Made by a program: the position numbers and the translations under genes
DNA from: CAYXDR01 sp046498185
Lineage (GTDB): Bacteria; Desulfobacterota; DSM-4660; Desulfatiglandales; Desulfatiglandaceae
Assembly: GCA_046498185.1 (NCBI GenBank)
Contig: JAWOBE010000156.1
Span: forward strand, 1-12,052
Direction: 5' to 3'
DNA length: 12,052 nt
The notes under the pieces: model-generated
What the model saw: the letters and a program-made list of their open reading frames with translations, nothing else
Database searches by the model: none
What the model was told of the DNA's origin: nothing
Shown: in pieces, positions 1 through 6,683 of the stretch
Position numbering within the stretch: position 1 is the stretch's first letter
How the letters are laid out: every line of letters begins with the position of its first letter

Positions 1-146
1 GCGTCAGCATATGCCCTGAAATTATCCGGGTAAGCGTTCTTGAATTGAAGAGCTATTCCGCGCCCCATTATGCCAACGCAGTTTACTGTATTGACAAGAG
101 CTTCGGTATTTTCTTCGAGGATATCCCCGGTCTTGTATTCGATCAT
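1..146 (-). CDS. darG: DarG-type macrodomain antitoxin, N-terminal part only (runs off the left edge)
   Basis: The 48 visible codons read MIEYKTGDILEENTEALVNT followed by VNCVGIMGRGIALQFKNAYP and then DNFRAYAD. This is the start of a macrodomain of the DarG class: the GD pair near residue 7, the ALVNTVN strand and the glycine-rich GIMGRGIALQFK loop that binds ADP-ribose. In the known family DarG removes ADP-ribose that the toxin DarT places on thymidine in single-stranded DNA, and its C-terminal half binds DarT; that half lies outside the window. The ATG at 144-146 is preceded by a strong Shine-Dalgarno sequence, GGAGGA, about 5 bases upstream. The preceding ORF ends 14 bp before it, so the two are probably co-transcribed. 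DarT, normally the upstream neighbour, is not present as an intact gene. A stand-alone macrodomain protein is the alternative, but the GRGIALQFK loop favours DarG. Confidence 0.85.
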   Translation of the reverse strand, partial: MIEYKTGDILEENTEALVNTVNCVGIMGRGIALQFKNAYPDNFRAYAD

Positions 147-160
147 GGGTTCCTCCAAAT

Positions 161-385
161 CTAATAATACCAGTCCGCTTTTACCTGGATATGCGGGACA
201 TGCTCAGCGGGCATTTCAATCGCGGAATCGAGCCTGATAAATCTCTTTTCGTCCAGAATCGCATGCAATCCCTCATTGTTGTCATAAACGAACCCAAGGT
301 GATTAAACACACGACCGGTGTTTATCTCTGGAATTTGGAGGCTTTTGCAAAGTTCATCAAGGGTTGGGAGGGAAGGATACGGCAA
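161..385 (-). CDS. 74-aa hypothetical protein upstream of darG; possible DarT tail remnant
   Basis: I do not recognise this protein as a whole. It starts at TTG (383-385) with AGGA about 7 bases upstream; the frame is open only back to a TAG at 395-397, so no longer version exists here. It is soluble with no membrane segment, and reads from MPYPSLPTLDELCKSLQIPE to the end PHIQVKADWYY. The last residues resemble the C-terminus I recall for DarT toxins, which often end in V-[KR]-x-x-W-Y-[FY], and darT normally sits exactly here, just before darG. It lacks the NAD-binding and catalytic parts of DarT, so it would not be an active ADP-ribosyltransferase. It may be a decayed darT 3' end, or an unrelated small protein that replaced the toxin. 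The 14-bp gap to darG and the proper ribosome site suggest it is translated. Confidence 0.4.
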   Translation of the reverse strand: MPYPSLPTLDELCKSLQIPEINTGRVFNHLGFVYDNNEGLHAILDEKRFIRLDSAIEMPAEHVPHIQVKADWYY

Positions 386-506
386 AATCGTTTCCTATTG
401 TCAGTGAAATTACAACTGTTGAATTATTCTAGAAAAGACAAATGTAGAAATAGAGTCATACTTTCTGCCAAGGGATAATCAACGGTCCCATTGACCTGGA
501 TCTTGG

Positions 507-1059
507 TTATGGATGCGCATGCAGCAATCGAGGATTGGTGGTCAGTACTTCAATGCCGCCAGATTGGAAATCTGCGTCATTGGTCAGCAGCTTGAACCCG
601 TGTTTTCTGCAAATGTCTGCCAGCAAGGCATCGTTAAAATCAAGATTTCCAGACTCAAAATCATCAATGGCTTGCCTGATGTCGAGGTTACTGACCGCTG
701 TGGAGTGAAAAGTGCATATCGCATATATACGCCTGGCAAAAAGCGCAGCAGTCTGTGCAACATTCTTAAAATCATGAGATTTCCGGAAAAGCTTGAAATC
801 AGAATAAGTTGCTCTGTATTGTCCGCTCCATTCTATGCGACAGTACCGATTCAAATATTCGCTGAGAATTAAGGGATCAAGAACAGGACGCGCGCCCCCC
901 CTGGATCATTCTGGCAAATCCAATGGAATATTGTCCGGCAAAAGGAGCGTGACTGTTCATTGGAGCTGGAAAAAGATAGAGCCAGATATTGGCGTCTACA
1001 AGCACCTTCTCTCCGGCCGAAAAGGAGTATGTTGTGAAATTGTAGGCATTACTCGTCAT
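507..1059 (-). pseudogene. PIN-domain toxin (VapC-like ribonuclease), split by a +1 frameshift in a G7 run
   Basis: Two minus-strand frames join into one PIN-domain protein of about 183 aa. The first, from ATG 1057-1059, reads MTSNAYNFTTYSFSAGEKVL then VDANIWLYLFPAP and ends in a wrong frame after IQGG. The second continues ARPVLDPLILSEYLNRYC and runs to TAA at 507-509. Removing one G from the seven-G run (C895-C901 on the plus strand) restores a continuous frame. All four acidic PIN positions are visible: D in VDANIW, E in LSEYLNR, D in NDALLADIC and D in LLTNDADF. Active PIN toxins cut RNA with a metal ion held by these residues. The start overlaps the upstream small gene by 11 bp and has GAGGTGGA just ahead, the usual toxin-antitoxin arrangement. 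The gene may be dead, phase-variable, or intact with a sequencing error in the homopolymer. Confidence 0.8.
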
Positions 1060-1288
1060 CTTCCACCTCTGCTGTCCACGCCTTATCAAAACTTTGCGCG
1101 TTGGCATAATATCTTTTAGCGTTATCGACAACCCGCTTAAGCATCGCCATATCATCGTCAGGCAAACCCGACACCTTCAATCCGGATTTCAGGGTATCCT
1201 CATCGAATACGCTATATAATTGGCCCACAGCAGCCAGTGCATCAAACCCACTTATATCACTGCGTATTGTTCCTGTTTTAAACAGCAT
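1049..1288 (-). CDS. Candidate antitoxin of the PIN toxin, 79 aa, no recognised family
   Basis: The protein runs from MLFKTGTIRSDISGFDALAA to SFDKAWTAEVEDDE. I recognise no ribbon-helix-helix, AbrB or Phd signature. It is acidic towards the end and predicted to be mostly helical after residue 43 (DDDMAMLKRVVDNAKRYYAN). The case for an antitoxin is positional: it precedes the PIN gene, is co-directional, and overlaps its start by 11 bp, which suggests translational coupling. The ATG at 1286-1288 has no clear Shine-Dalgarno sequence, and a dispersed ATCCTGT repeat begins only 18 bp upstream, so any promoter must lie in or next to that repeat. An internal ATG (MAMLKRV) is a less likely start because it would leave a 32-aa product. 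Confidence 0.55.
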   Translation of the reverse strand: MLFKTGTIRSDISGFDALAAVGQLYSVFDEDTLKSGLKVSGLPDDDMAMLKRVVDNAKRYYANAQSFDKAWTAEVEDDE

Positions 1289-1305
1289 TTACAGAATTTT
1301 CTTAT

Positions 1306-1398
1306 ATCCTGTCCATCCTGTTGATCCTGTCCAGACCTAATTTTCAACTGCGGCGCGGGATTTATAATTTTAGACAGGATTGACAGGATTTACAGGAT
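1306..1398. repeat. Inverted repeat of three 9-bp ATCCTGT units per arm
   Basis: The left arm (1306-1330) holds three ATCCTGT heptamers at 9-bp spacing. The right arm (1374-1398) holds three ACAGGAT units at the same spacing. The arms pair at 21 of 25 positions; all mismatches fall in the two-base spacers. The loop is 43 bp. The element sits right in front of the candidate antitoxin gene. Similar ATCCTGT-type repeats are, from memory, common in environmental bacterial genomes. Confidence 0.8.
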
Positions 1399-1427
1399 TT
1401 ATTTGAACCGCTAAGGGCGCTAAGACG

Positions 1428-1468
1428 CCCCGGTTGAACACCCCAGAGGGGACCCCGGTTCAACGGGG
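1428..1468. repeat. GC-rich imperfect hairpin inside a repeat module
   Basis: CCCCGGTTGAAC on the left and GGTTCAACGGGG on the right form an imperfect outer stem, and CCCC-AGA-GGGG forms an inner stem. It interrupts the module seen uninterrupted at 5095-5125, where CGCCAAG units run straight into AAGAAAAGC, so it looks like a small insertion or an expanded arm. Confidence 0.6.
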
Positions 1469-1505
1469 TAAACAAAGAAAAGCAAGAAAAACGGGGATAA
1501 GGATA

Positions 1506-1586
1506 CTCATCGGCATAGCGCCTGCGGCGCGTGTTAGTGTTAGTGGTAAACCACAGGTGCCCTCGAAGCGAGGGTTCACCGATGAG
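1506..1586 (+). repeat. Family A element, copy 1 (81 bp)
   Basis: It begins CTCATCGG (preceded by GGATAAGGATA) and ends TTCACCGATGAG at 1575-1586. The conserved inner hairpin CCCTCGAAGCGAGGG lies at 1560-1574. The filling includes the small hairpin GCGCCTGCGGCGC, which also occurs next to copy 4. It is preceded by an AAGAAAAGC-type module as in copies 2 and 3. Confidence 0.8.
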
Positions 1587-1631
1587 AGATTTGATCTTGC
1601 TTGTAGGTCGGGTTTCCATCCCCGACACGTT

Positions 1632-1774
1632 ATCGTTGTCAGTGGAGCGCAAGCGAAACGGTTGTCGTTGTCGTAATCGATATCACATCCGCGTCGGCGT
1701 TGGTATCGTCTGTTTTTCAGGTAGTGCTTTTGGATTCCGATTCGCTAACCGCTAAGAGCTAATGGCTAATAGCT
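1632..1774 (+). repeat. Family B composite repeat, copy 1
   Basis: Head: ATCGTTGTCAGTGGAGCGCA, then GTCGTTGTCGTAATCG. Middle: a GTCGGCGTTGGTATCGTC run and GTTTTTCAGGTAGTGC. Tail: GCTAACCGCTAAGAGCTAAT and further GCTAA units at about 7-bp spacing. It is followed 41 bp later by copy 2 in the same orientation. Confidence 0.85.
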
Positions 1775-1815
1775 TGGGTTTCCGGCCGCGCCAGCCTTTA
1801 TTCGGCTTGAGTTCA

Positions 1816-1965
1816 ATCGTTGTCAGTGAAGCGCAAGCGAAACGGTTGTCGTTGTCGTAATCGATCTCTTGTCGGCGTCGGTATCGGCACTGGTATCGCC
1901 TGTTTTTAAGGTAGTGCCTTCCGGATTCCGATTTGCTAACAGCTAACAGCTAACCGCTAAAAGCT
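1816..1965 (+). repeat. Family B composite repeat, copy 2
   Basis: It has the same order of parts as copy 1: ATCGTTGTCAGTGAAGCGCA, GTCGTAATCG, a TCGGTATCGG run, TTTTTAAGGTAGTGCC, GGATTCCGAT, then a tail of four GCTAA units. With copy 1 it forms a direct tandem pair, plausibly from one duplication. Confidence 0.85.
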
Positions 1966-2014
1966 TCCGTTTCCTGCCGCCTCGTCGCTTTCCATGAGAA
2001 CCAAACCCCCCTCT

Positions 2015-4747
2015 TTATCGTGACATGTTCTTGATTTGTTCAATCACTTCCTGGAGCTTGTCCACAGCTTCTTCAAGGCCCCGCCGGACGGCATCGAGCC
2101 CCTGCGCTGCTATGCCCGGCTGTGCGGGTTCTTCCGGTTCAGCGTCCGGGTCCGCGACCACCGGAGCAACCGCAGGCAGCTCTCCGACCAGGGCAAGGAC
2201 CGTGGCATCAAGGGTCGGGTGCATCACGACCTGGCGCGAGTCGGCCAGGATTATGCGCCTTAATTCCGGAAATTCGAGGGTCTCGGGCTTCAGGAAGACC
2301 GGTTCGGCGTATAGAATGGAATCCCCCACCGGCACCACCAGCAGTATGCCACGCAATACTTCGGAACCGACCTGTCCCCACAGGGTGAATTGTTCGGAGA
2401 TCACCGCGTCGTTGTCTATACGCGCCTCCACCTGGTTCGGTCCGTCCACATGACGGCCGGAGGGAAACCTGAATAGCACGAGTTCACCGTATTTGTCGCC
2501 GTCGCTCCTTGCTGCCATCCATCCCACCAGGTTGTGCCGGTTGTTGGGTGTAAAAGGCTGGATGAGCAAAAACTCCTCGGTGTCTGCATCGGGCAGCTTG
2601 GCCACGATGTAGTAAGGCTTCAATGTTTCAGTTTCACCGAAAGAAGATTGAACCGGGATCGACCACTGGTCTTCCTTATTGTAAAAGACCACCGGATCCC
2701 GCATGTGGTACTGAAGTAGCATTTCGGTTTGAACCGTGAACAGGTCGAGCGGGTACCTGACATGCTCCCGGAGGTATTCGGGCATTTCAGACGCAGGTTT
2801 GAACAGACCGGGGAAAATTTCCTGGTAAGCCTTTATAATCGGGTCCTTCGTGTCGAACACGTAGTAATCGACCGTACCGTGATAAGCATCAACAACCGCC
2901 TTCACGCTGTTCCTGATGTAATTGAAGCTTTTTTCCCATGGTGTAGAGTAAGGATAGCGGTTTGTAAAGGTGTAAGCGTCCTGTATCCAGAAAAGCCGCC
3001 CGTCGGCCACCACACTGTAGGCCTCTCTGTCCCGCATCAGAAACGGTGTGATGGTCGAAAAACGTTCCGGGACAGCTCGACGGTACTGAATCCTGCTTTC
3101 CGGTTTTATCTCGCCTGATATAAGAATGTTGAGGTCCCCGAATTGCCAGGCGTACATAACTTTGCGTAAAAAGGATTTTAACGGTACGCCGCCGTTTCCC
3201 TTGTAGCTGGTGTAGACCGGGCCTTCAGGCCCCGGGTAGTTGAATTCCTCCATGTTGCTTCGAACAACAAGAAAATCCTGGCTTTTGAGCCCGTAGTATA
3301 CATCCGGACGTTCGAGGGGTATTTTCCCCTTCGGCGGGACGTCGCTGATCAGGAAGCTCGGCCGCCCACCTCGTTCCACTTCGGTGACGGGGCTCATCGC
3401 CACCCCGTAGCCGTGCGTGAACTGGAGGTGCCTGTTGACCCACCGCTGGGCTTCCGGGGGAAGCTTTTCAGCCGAAAGCTCTCGGGTGGCAAGCATCACC
3501 TGGCGGAGTTCCCCGTCTACCATGTAACGGTCTGTATGAACCGCCAGGAAGTCGTAATACAGCCGGAAGAACTGGATCTGGTTATAGCTTTGAAGAAGCG
3601 GACCTTCGTCCCAAAGCCTGATGTTTTTTATGGTCCCCTGGTTGTTCTCTACGGTCTGCGGATCCACTTCACCCCTGGCCGGATGGTCTTTCCTCTCAAG
3701 GTCTTCAAGACCGTATGCGGCACGGGTGAAGGAAATATTGTTCGCCAGGTAGGGGCGTTCCCTGGCCATCTCGCTGGGCTGGACCTGGAAGCGCTGGACC
3801 ATGATCGGGATCATGGTCCCTCCGATAAAAGACAGGACCGCGTAGCCTCCTATCGCTGCCACCAGGAGTCGTTTGCCGCCGCGGCGCATCCATACAACGA
3901 GCAGCGCTGCGCCCGCCAGGGCGACAAACGTCAAAATGGTGCGGGCCGGCAGCGTGGCGAACCTGTCGGTAAAGCCCACTCCGTAAACCGCGCCGGTGGG
4001 AGAGTATAGAAGATCATAGCGTCCGAGCCAGTGGCCTGCGGCTATCAACACGAAAATCCCGGTTGCCAGCAACGTCAAATGGGTCCGTATTTTTCCACGG
4101 AAGCCGAATTCGCGCCCGTTGAGGATGGCGGAGGCATAGTAAAAAACCCCTGAAATCAAAAGTATGATTATTATCGCGTTAAGAAGCCACGATCTGATAA
4201 ATTGCAGAACCGGGAGCGTGAAAACGTAGAATGAAAAGTCTTTCTGAAAGATGGGCTCTGTTTGATCGAAAGGTATGCTGTTAAACAGCAGAAGTATGTT
4301 TTCCCATTGCGATGAGGATTTTCCGGCGAGAAAAAGCGCTCCCAGCACCACCGCCGCCGCTGCAACCCAGATCAAAAGTTTACGAGCTACGCTGTAAGCC
4401 TGGGATGAAAGACCCGGCACCGCTGTTTCGGGCTGAGGTGGTAGTGAGCGGATCGCGGCATAGAGATTGGGGGCCGCTATGGCCACGAAAAGCACGAAGC
4501 CGGCAATAAACAACCATATTCCTGCCGAAATTCTGGTGAACAATACCGTTTGGTGGCCCAGTTCACTGAACCACAGCCAGTCTGTGTAAAAACCACGTAC
4601 CCAGCCAAGGCCGCTCAACAATACCAGCAGCGCGATGGCTGTCAAAATCCATTTGACGTTTCTGCTCCATTTGGAGAAGTTTATATTTCCAAGGCCTAGC
4701 TGGGGCGGCTGGTCCGTAGGATTGCCGTTATCAAAGATATTGCGCAT
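2015..4747 (-). CDS. UPF0182 family (COG1615) large integral membrane protein, 910 aa
   Basis: This is a full-length UPF0182 protein; family members are usually about 900-1000 aa and their function is unknown. The ATG at 4745-4747 has GAGGA about 8 bases upstream. Seven membrane segments are visible at roughly 33-52, 74-96, 122-142, 185-209, 222-241, 268-287 and 293-317. The stretch between the third and fourth carries the family sequence FQKDFSFYVFTLPVLQFIRS. After the last segment comes the conserved VQPSEMARERPYLANNISF region (about 322-340), and then a large soluble domain to about 860, probably outside the cytoplasmic membrane. A Pro/Ala/Asp/Glu-rich linker follows (about 862-882), and a final charged amphipathic helix ends in LQEVIEQIKNMSR. 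It stands alone on its strand with repeat regions on both sides, so context gives no hint of its role. Identity as UPF0182 is secure; function is not known. Confidence 0.95.
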   Translation of the reverse strand: MRNIFDNGNPTDQPPQLGLGNINFSKWSRNVKWILTAIALLVLLSGLGWVRGFYTDWLWFSELGHQTVLFTRISAGIWLFIAGFVLFVAIAAPNLYAAIRSLPPQPETAVPGLSSQAYSVARKLLIWVAAAAVVLGALFLAGKSSSQWENILLLFNSIPFDQTEPIFQKDFSFYVFTLPVLQFIRSWLLNAIIIILLISGVFYYASAILNGREFGFRGKIRTHLTLLATGIFVLIAAGHWLGRYDLLYSPTGAVYGVGFTDRFATLPARTILTFVALAGAALLVVWMRRGGKRLLVAAIGGYAVLSFIGGTMIPIMVQRFQVQPSEMARERPYLANNISFTRAAYGLEDLERKDHPARGEVDPQTVENNQGTIKNIRLWDEGPLLQSYNQIQFFRLYYDFLAVHTDRYMVDGELRQVMLATRELSAEKLPPEAQRWVNRHLQFTHGYGVAMSPVTEVERGGRPSFLISDVPPKGKIPLERPDVYYGLKSQDFLVVRSNMEEFNYPGPEGPVYTSYKGNGGVPLKSFLRKVMYAWQFGDLNILISGEIKPESRIQYRRAVPERFSTITPFLMRDREAYSVVADGRLFWIQDAYTFTNRYPYSTPWEKSFNYIRNSVKAVVDAYHGTVDYYVFDTKDPIIKAYQEIFPGLFKPASEMPEYLREHVRYPLDLFTVQTEMLLQYHMRDPVVFYNKEDQWSIPVQSSFGETETLKPYYIVAKLPDADTEEFLLIQPFTPNNRHNLVGWMAARSDGDKYGELVLFRFPSGRHVDGPNQVEARIDNDAVISEQFTLWGQVGSEVLRGILLVVPVGDSILYAEPVFLKPETLEFPELRRIILADSRQVVMHPTLDATVLALVGELPAVAPVVADPDAEPEEPAQPGIAAQGLDAVRRGLEEAVDKLQEVIEQIKNMSR

Positions 4748-4783
4748 ATTTTTATCCTCTCTTTGGATTTCGGGGTTTCCGTC

Positions 4784-4801
4784 CCGATAGACTGTTATCG
4801 G
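4784..4801. promoter_or_regulatory. 18-bp inverted repeat in the UPF0182 leader
   Basis: CCGATA and TATCGG flank a 6-bp spacer, 37 bp upstream of the UPF0182 ATG. The size and position would suit a regulator binding site or a short leader hairpin. Six-base arms also occur by chance, so this is tentative. Confidence 0.25.
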
Positions 4802-5040
4802 ATTTATTCGGATCGCCCCGGGAAGCCTCTCGACGACGGCCGCCCAAGGTCAGTGGACCTTCCAAATATCTCACAGCCGAAGCAGCCTGGTCAATATCAA
4901 TCGGCAGGCCCAAATCCACCGTCTAATTTTCTTGCATCCCCCCAAGCGGGGAGATGGCGTTTCGATGGTGGATCAGGGGTGTAATGGCTCTGGACAGCCG
5001 CCTTAAGTGCTGTTAAAAGGCAAAGTAAGGATTTCGCCCC

Positions 5041-5061
5041 TGTAGGAGCGGTTTTCAACCG
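5041..5061 (+). repeat. REP-like hairpin (family C)
   Basis: TGTAGGAGCGGTTTTCAACC plus G: a GTAG head followed by a CGGTT-TTC-AACCG stem-loop. The layout matches the hairpins at 11634 and 11844, with different stem bases that still pair. Confidence 0.65.
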
Positions 5062-5094
5062 AAGTTTGGCTAAATGCGTACAGGGATTTTTGCA

Positions 5095-5137
5095 TCGCGC
5101 CAAGACGCCAAGGCGCCAAGAAAAGCGGATAAGGGAA
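5095..5137 (+). repeat. CGCCAAG module preceding family A copy 2
   Basis: Repeated CGCCAAG units (CGCGCCAAGACGCCAAGGCG) run into CCAAGAAAAGCGGATAAGGG. The same module precedes copy 1 (from 1405, degenerate and interrupted) and copy 3 (7945-8000, opposite strand). It therefore belongs to the family A element as a left flank. Confidence 0.7.
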
Positions 5138-5195
5138 CTCATCGGTGAACTGTGCTGAAGCCCAGCTGCCCTCGGAGCGAGGGATCACCGATGAG
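5138..5195 (+). repeat. Family A element, copy 2 (58 bp, shortest)
   Basis: Ends CTCATCGGTGAA (5138-5149) and TCACCGATGAG (5185-5195); inner hairpin CCCTCGGAGCGAGGG at 5169-5183. Only about 19 bp of filling separates the left end from the hairpin, so this may be close to the basic form of the element. Confidence 0.8.
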
Positions 5196-5252
5196 AGGGT
5201 TGATAATCCAGAATTCAGAATTCAGCGTCGGGGTTTCGTTTTTTAGTTTTAT

Positions 5253-5341
5253 ATCGTTGTCGTAATCGTTGTCGTAATCGTCTTTTTTTAAGTAGTGCTT
5301 TTTTCCGCCGGCTAATAGCTAATGGCTAAAAGCTAAGGGCT
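5253..5341 (+). repeat. Family B composite repeat, copy 3 (short form)
   Basis: Two 12-bp units ATCGTTGTCGTA, then ATCGTC, a T run, AGTAGTGCTTTTTTCCGCC, and a tail of heptamers GGCTAAT AGCTAAT GGCTAAA AGCTAAG. It is nearly identical to copy 4 from the 12-mers onward, but lacks the TCAGTGGAGCGAAGCG head. It ends 70 bp before the MFS start. Confidence 0.85.
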
Positions 5342-5411
5342 GGTACGATCGGCTTGTTGAAATTACTGGCTCCCGGCTCCCGGATCGGAGTCCGGGGCAG
5401 GCTCCGCCGGG

Positions 5412-6671
5412 GTGACGAAAAAGGATGATTTTTCACTTTTTACGGGTTCATCAACAATAGTTTCACGAAAGGAAACGATCATCGAAAAGACAACTTTTCG
5501 CGCGATGTTTCTGGGGCTTGTACCCCTTTTTGTAATCGCGCACACAGGACATCATATCGTATCAGCCCTGCTGACCCCGCTTTTGCCCTTTATACGCAGC
5601 GATTTTTCGCTTGATTATACGAGGGTTGGAATGCTGGTATCGGCCTACAGCCTGGCTTACGGGGTCAGCCAGCTTCCTGCGGGATGGCTGGCGGATCGTA
5701 TCGGACCGCGGATCGTTTTGACATGCGGTGTTTCCGGTGTGGCCCTGGCTGGTATTATCGCGGGGCTCTCCCCTTATTATTCATTGCTTGCAGGGATGTT
5801 GATCCTGATGGGAATCATGGGCGGTGGCTATCATCCCGCCGCGTCACCGCTTGTTTCTGCGGCGGTGGAAACCAGGTACAGGGGAAGGGCGCTGGGTATT
5901 CATCAGGTCGGTGGATCTCTCAGTTTCTTTTCCGCTCCGCTTATAGCTGCTGGACTTACAGCGGTGCTGGGATGGCGCGGGACTTTTCTTGCCGTATCCA
6001 TCCCGACGTTTATTTTCGGAATCATCTTTTATCTTCTGCTGGGAAGGCTCGATAACGGTCGAGACTCGAAGAAAAGCCCCGGTGAGTCAACGGAAACCGA
6101 AGACGGGTCGGCATTTGATACAAGACGCCGTATGTCGGCGGTTTTGATCTGCGGTATCACCGTTATGGTTTCACTTTATTCGACCATCTCCTTTATCCCG
6201 CTTTACCTGGTGGATGCTTTCGGAATAAGCGGGGAAAAGGCTGCTGCGATGCTCGCCCTTTGTCTTTCCGGAGGGCTGTGGGCCGGACCTCTCGCCGGGT
6301 TTGTTTCGGACAGGATACAGCGGAAAGTGCCTGTGATCCTGGCCGCTGGTTTGATCGGCGGGCCCGCTGTTTTTATGATGAATGTCATTCCATATGGCTG
6401 GGTTTTTTTCGGTTTGTTGATGATTGTCGGCATGAGTCAGAATCTCAACTTGCCGATAGTCGAAGCCTATGTGATCTCAAATACTTCACGCAAGAGACGC
6501 TCTACAATCCTCGGAATATATTATTTCGGCAGCAGAGGTGGAACCGGAGTGGCGGCCCCGATTATCGGGTTGTTGATCGACCGGTATGGGTTTTATGCAA
6601 GTTTTACCCTGGTGGCTGTAACGATCGTGACCGTGACCATCGTTTGCGGGATTTTTATGCGAAGGTCGTAG
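5412..6671 (+). CDS. Major facilitator superfamily transporter, about 419 aa
   Basis: This is a twelve-helix MFS permease with two six-helix halves joined by a charged cytoplasmic loop (about 213-238, rich in E, D, K and S). The first half shows the MFS loop motif as GWLADRIGPR (about 91-100). It also shows GGGYHPAASPLVS and RGRALGIHQVGGSLSF, which resemble the fosmidomycin-resistance (Fsr) branch; the second half has GFVSDRIQRK. The substrate cannot be read from the sequence. The frame starts at GTG 5412 with no good Shine-Dalgarno sequence and lies against a GC-rich hairpin. ATG 5505 (residue 32) would also leave the first membrane helix intact, so the start is uncertain. It is followed 12 bp later by thiL, probably in one operon, which weakly hints at thiamine or another cofactor-linked substrate. 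Confidence 0.9.
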   Translation: MTKKDDFSLFTGSSTIVSRKETIIEKTTFRAMFLGLVPLFVIAHTGHHIVSALLTPLLPFIRSDFSLDYTRVGMLVSAYSLAYGVSQLPAGWLADRIGPRIVLTCGVSGVALAGIIAGLSPYYSLLAGMLILMGIMGGGYHPAASPLVSAAVETRYRGRALGIHQVGGSLSFFSAPLIAAGLTAVLGWRGTFLAVSIPTFIFGIIFYLLLGRLDNGRDSKKSPGESTETEDGSAFDTRRRMSAVLICGITVMVSLYSTISFIPLYLVDAFGISGEKAAAMLALCLSGGLWAGPLAGFVSDRIQRKVPVILAAGLIGGPAVFMMNVIPYGWVFFGLLMIVGMSQNLNLPIVEAYVISNTSRKRRSTILGIYYFGSRGGTGVAAPIIGLLIDRYGFYASFTLVAVTIVTVTIVCGIFMRRS

Positions 6672-6683
6672 GAGTTTTCCGAT

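Larger units (their letters stand above)
1289..2014. other. Gene-free repeat region between the toxin-antitoxin island and the UPF0182 gene
   Basis: No credible gene is present in these 726 bp. In order they hold: the ATCCTGT inverted repeat; a CGCTAAGGGCGCTAAGACGCC motif; a hairpin at 1428-1468; family A element copy 1; a short inverted pair GGTCGGG..CCCGACA near 1607-1627; and family B repeats 1 and 2. Open frames crossing the region are translations of these repeats. The UPF0182 gene ends at its right edge with no convincing terminator hairpin followed by a T run. Confidence 0.75.
4748..5411. other. Gene-free region upstream of UPF0182 and MFS genes, largely repeats on its right side
   Basis: The left half (4748-5035) is mostly unique sequence and must contain the UPF0182 promoter, though no clear -35/-10 pair stands out. 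It has two small inverted repeats, CCGATA-6-TATCGG at 4784-4801 and CATCCCCCC-AAGC-GGGGAGATG at 4935-4956. The right half is repeats: a REP-like hairpin (5041), the CGCCAAG module (5095), family A copy 2, two AGAATTC heptamers (5210-5223), and family B copy 3. A CCCGGA-6-TCCGGG hairpin (5379-5396) lies 15 bp before the MFS start. Confidence 0.7.

Noticed and set aside
1506..1586. Integron attC site
   Set aside because: The element has matching inverted ends and an inner hairpin, but no GTTRRRY-type core site and no integrase gene in the window.
1362..1755. Open frames on both strands within 1362-1755
   Set aside because: They run through the CGCTAAG module, family A copy 1 and family B copy 1, and resemble no protein family.
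1632..1965. CRISPR array from the repeated GTCGTAATCG and GCTAA units
   Set aside because: The repeats are not of constant length with unique spacers, units are degenerate, and no cas gene is nearby.
3413..4009. 198-codon plus-strand frame inside the UPF0182 gene
   Set aside because: It is antisense to a clearly recognised protein. It is an overlap artefact of GC-biased codon use.
4935..4956. CATCCCCCC/GGGGAGATG hairpin as a terminator
   Set aside because: No T run follows on either strand, and no gene ends nearby.
5200..5411. TPP riboswitch upstream of the MFS-thiL pair
   Set aside because: The conserved CTGAGA and related THI-box segments are not present; the region is repeat DNA.
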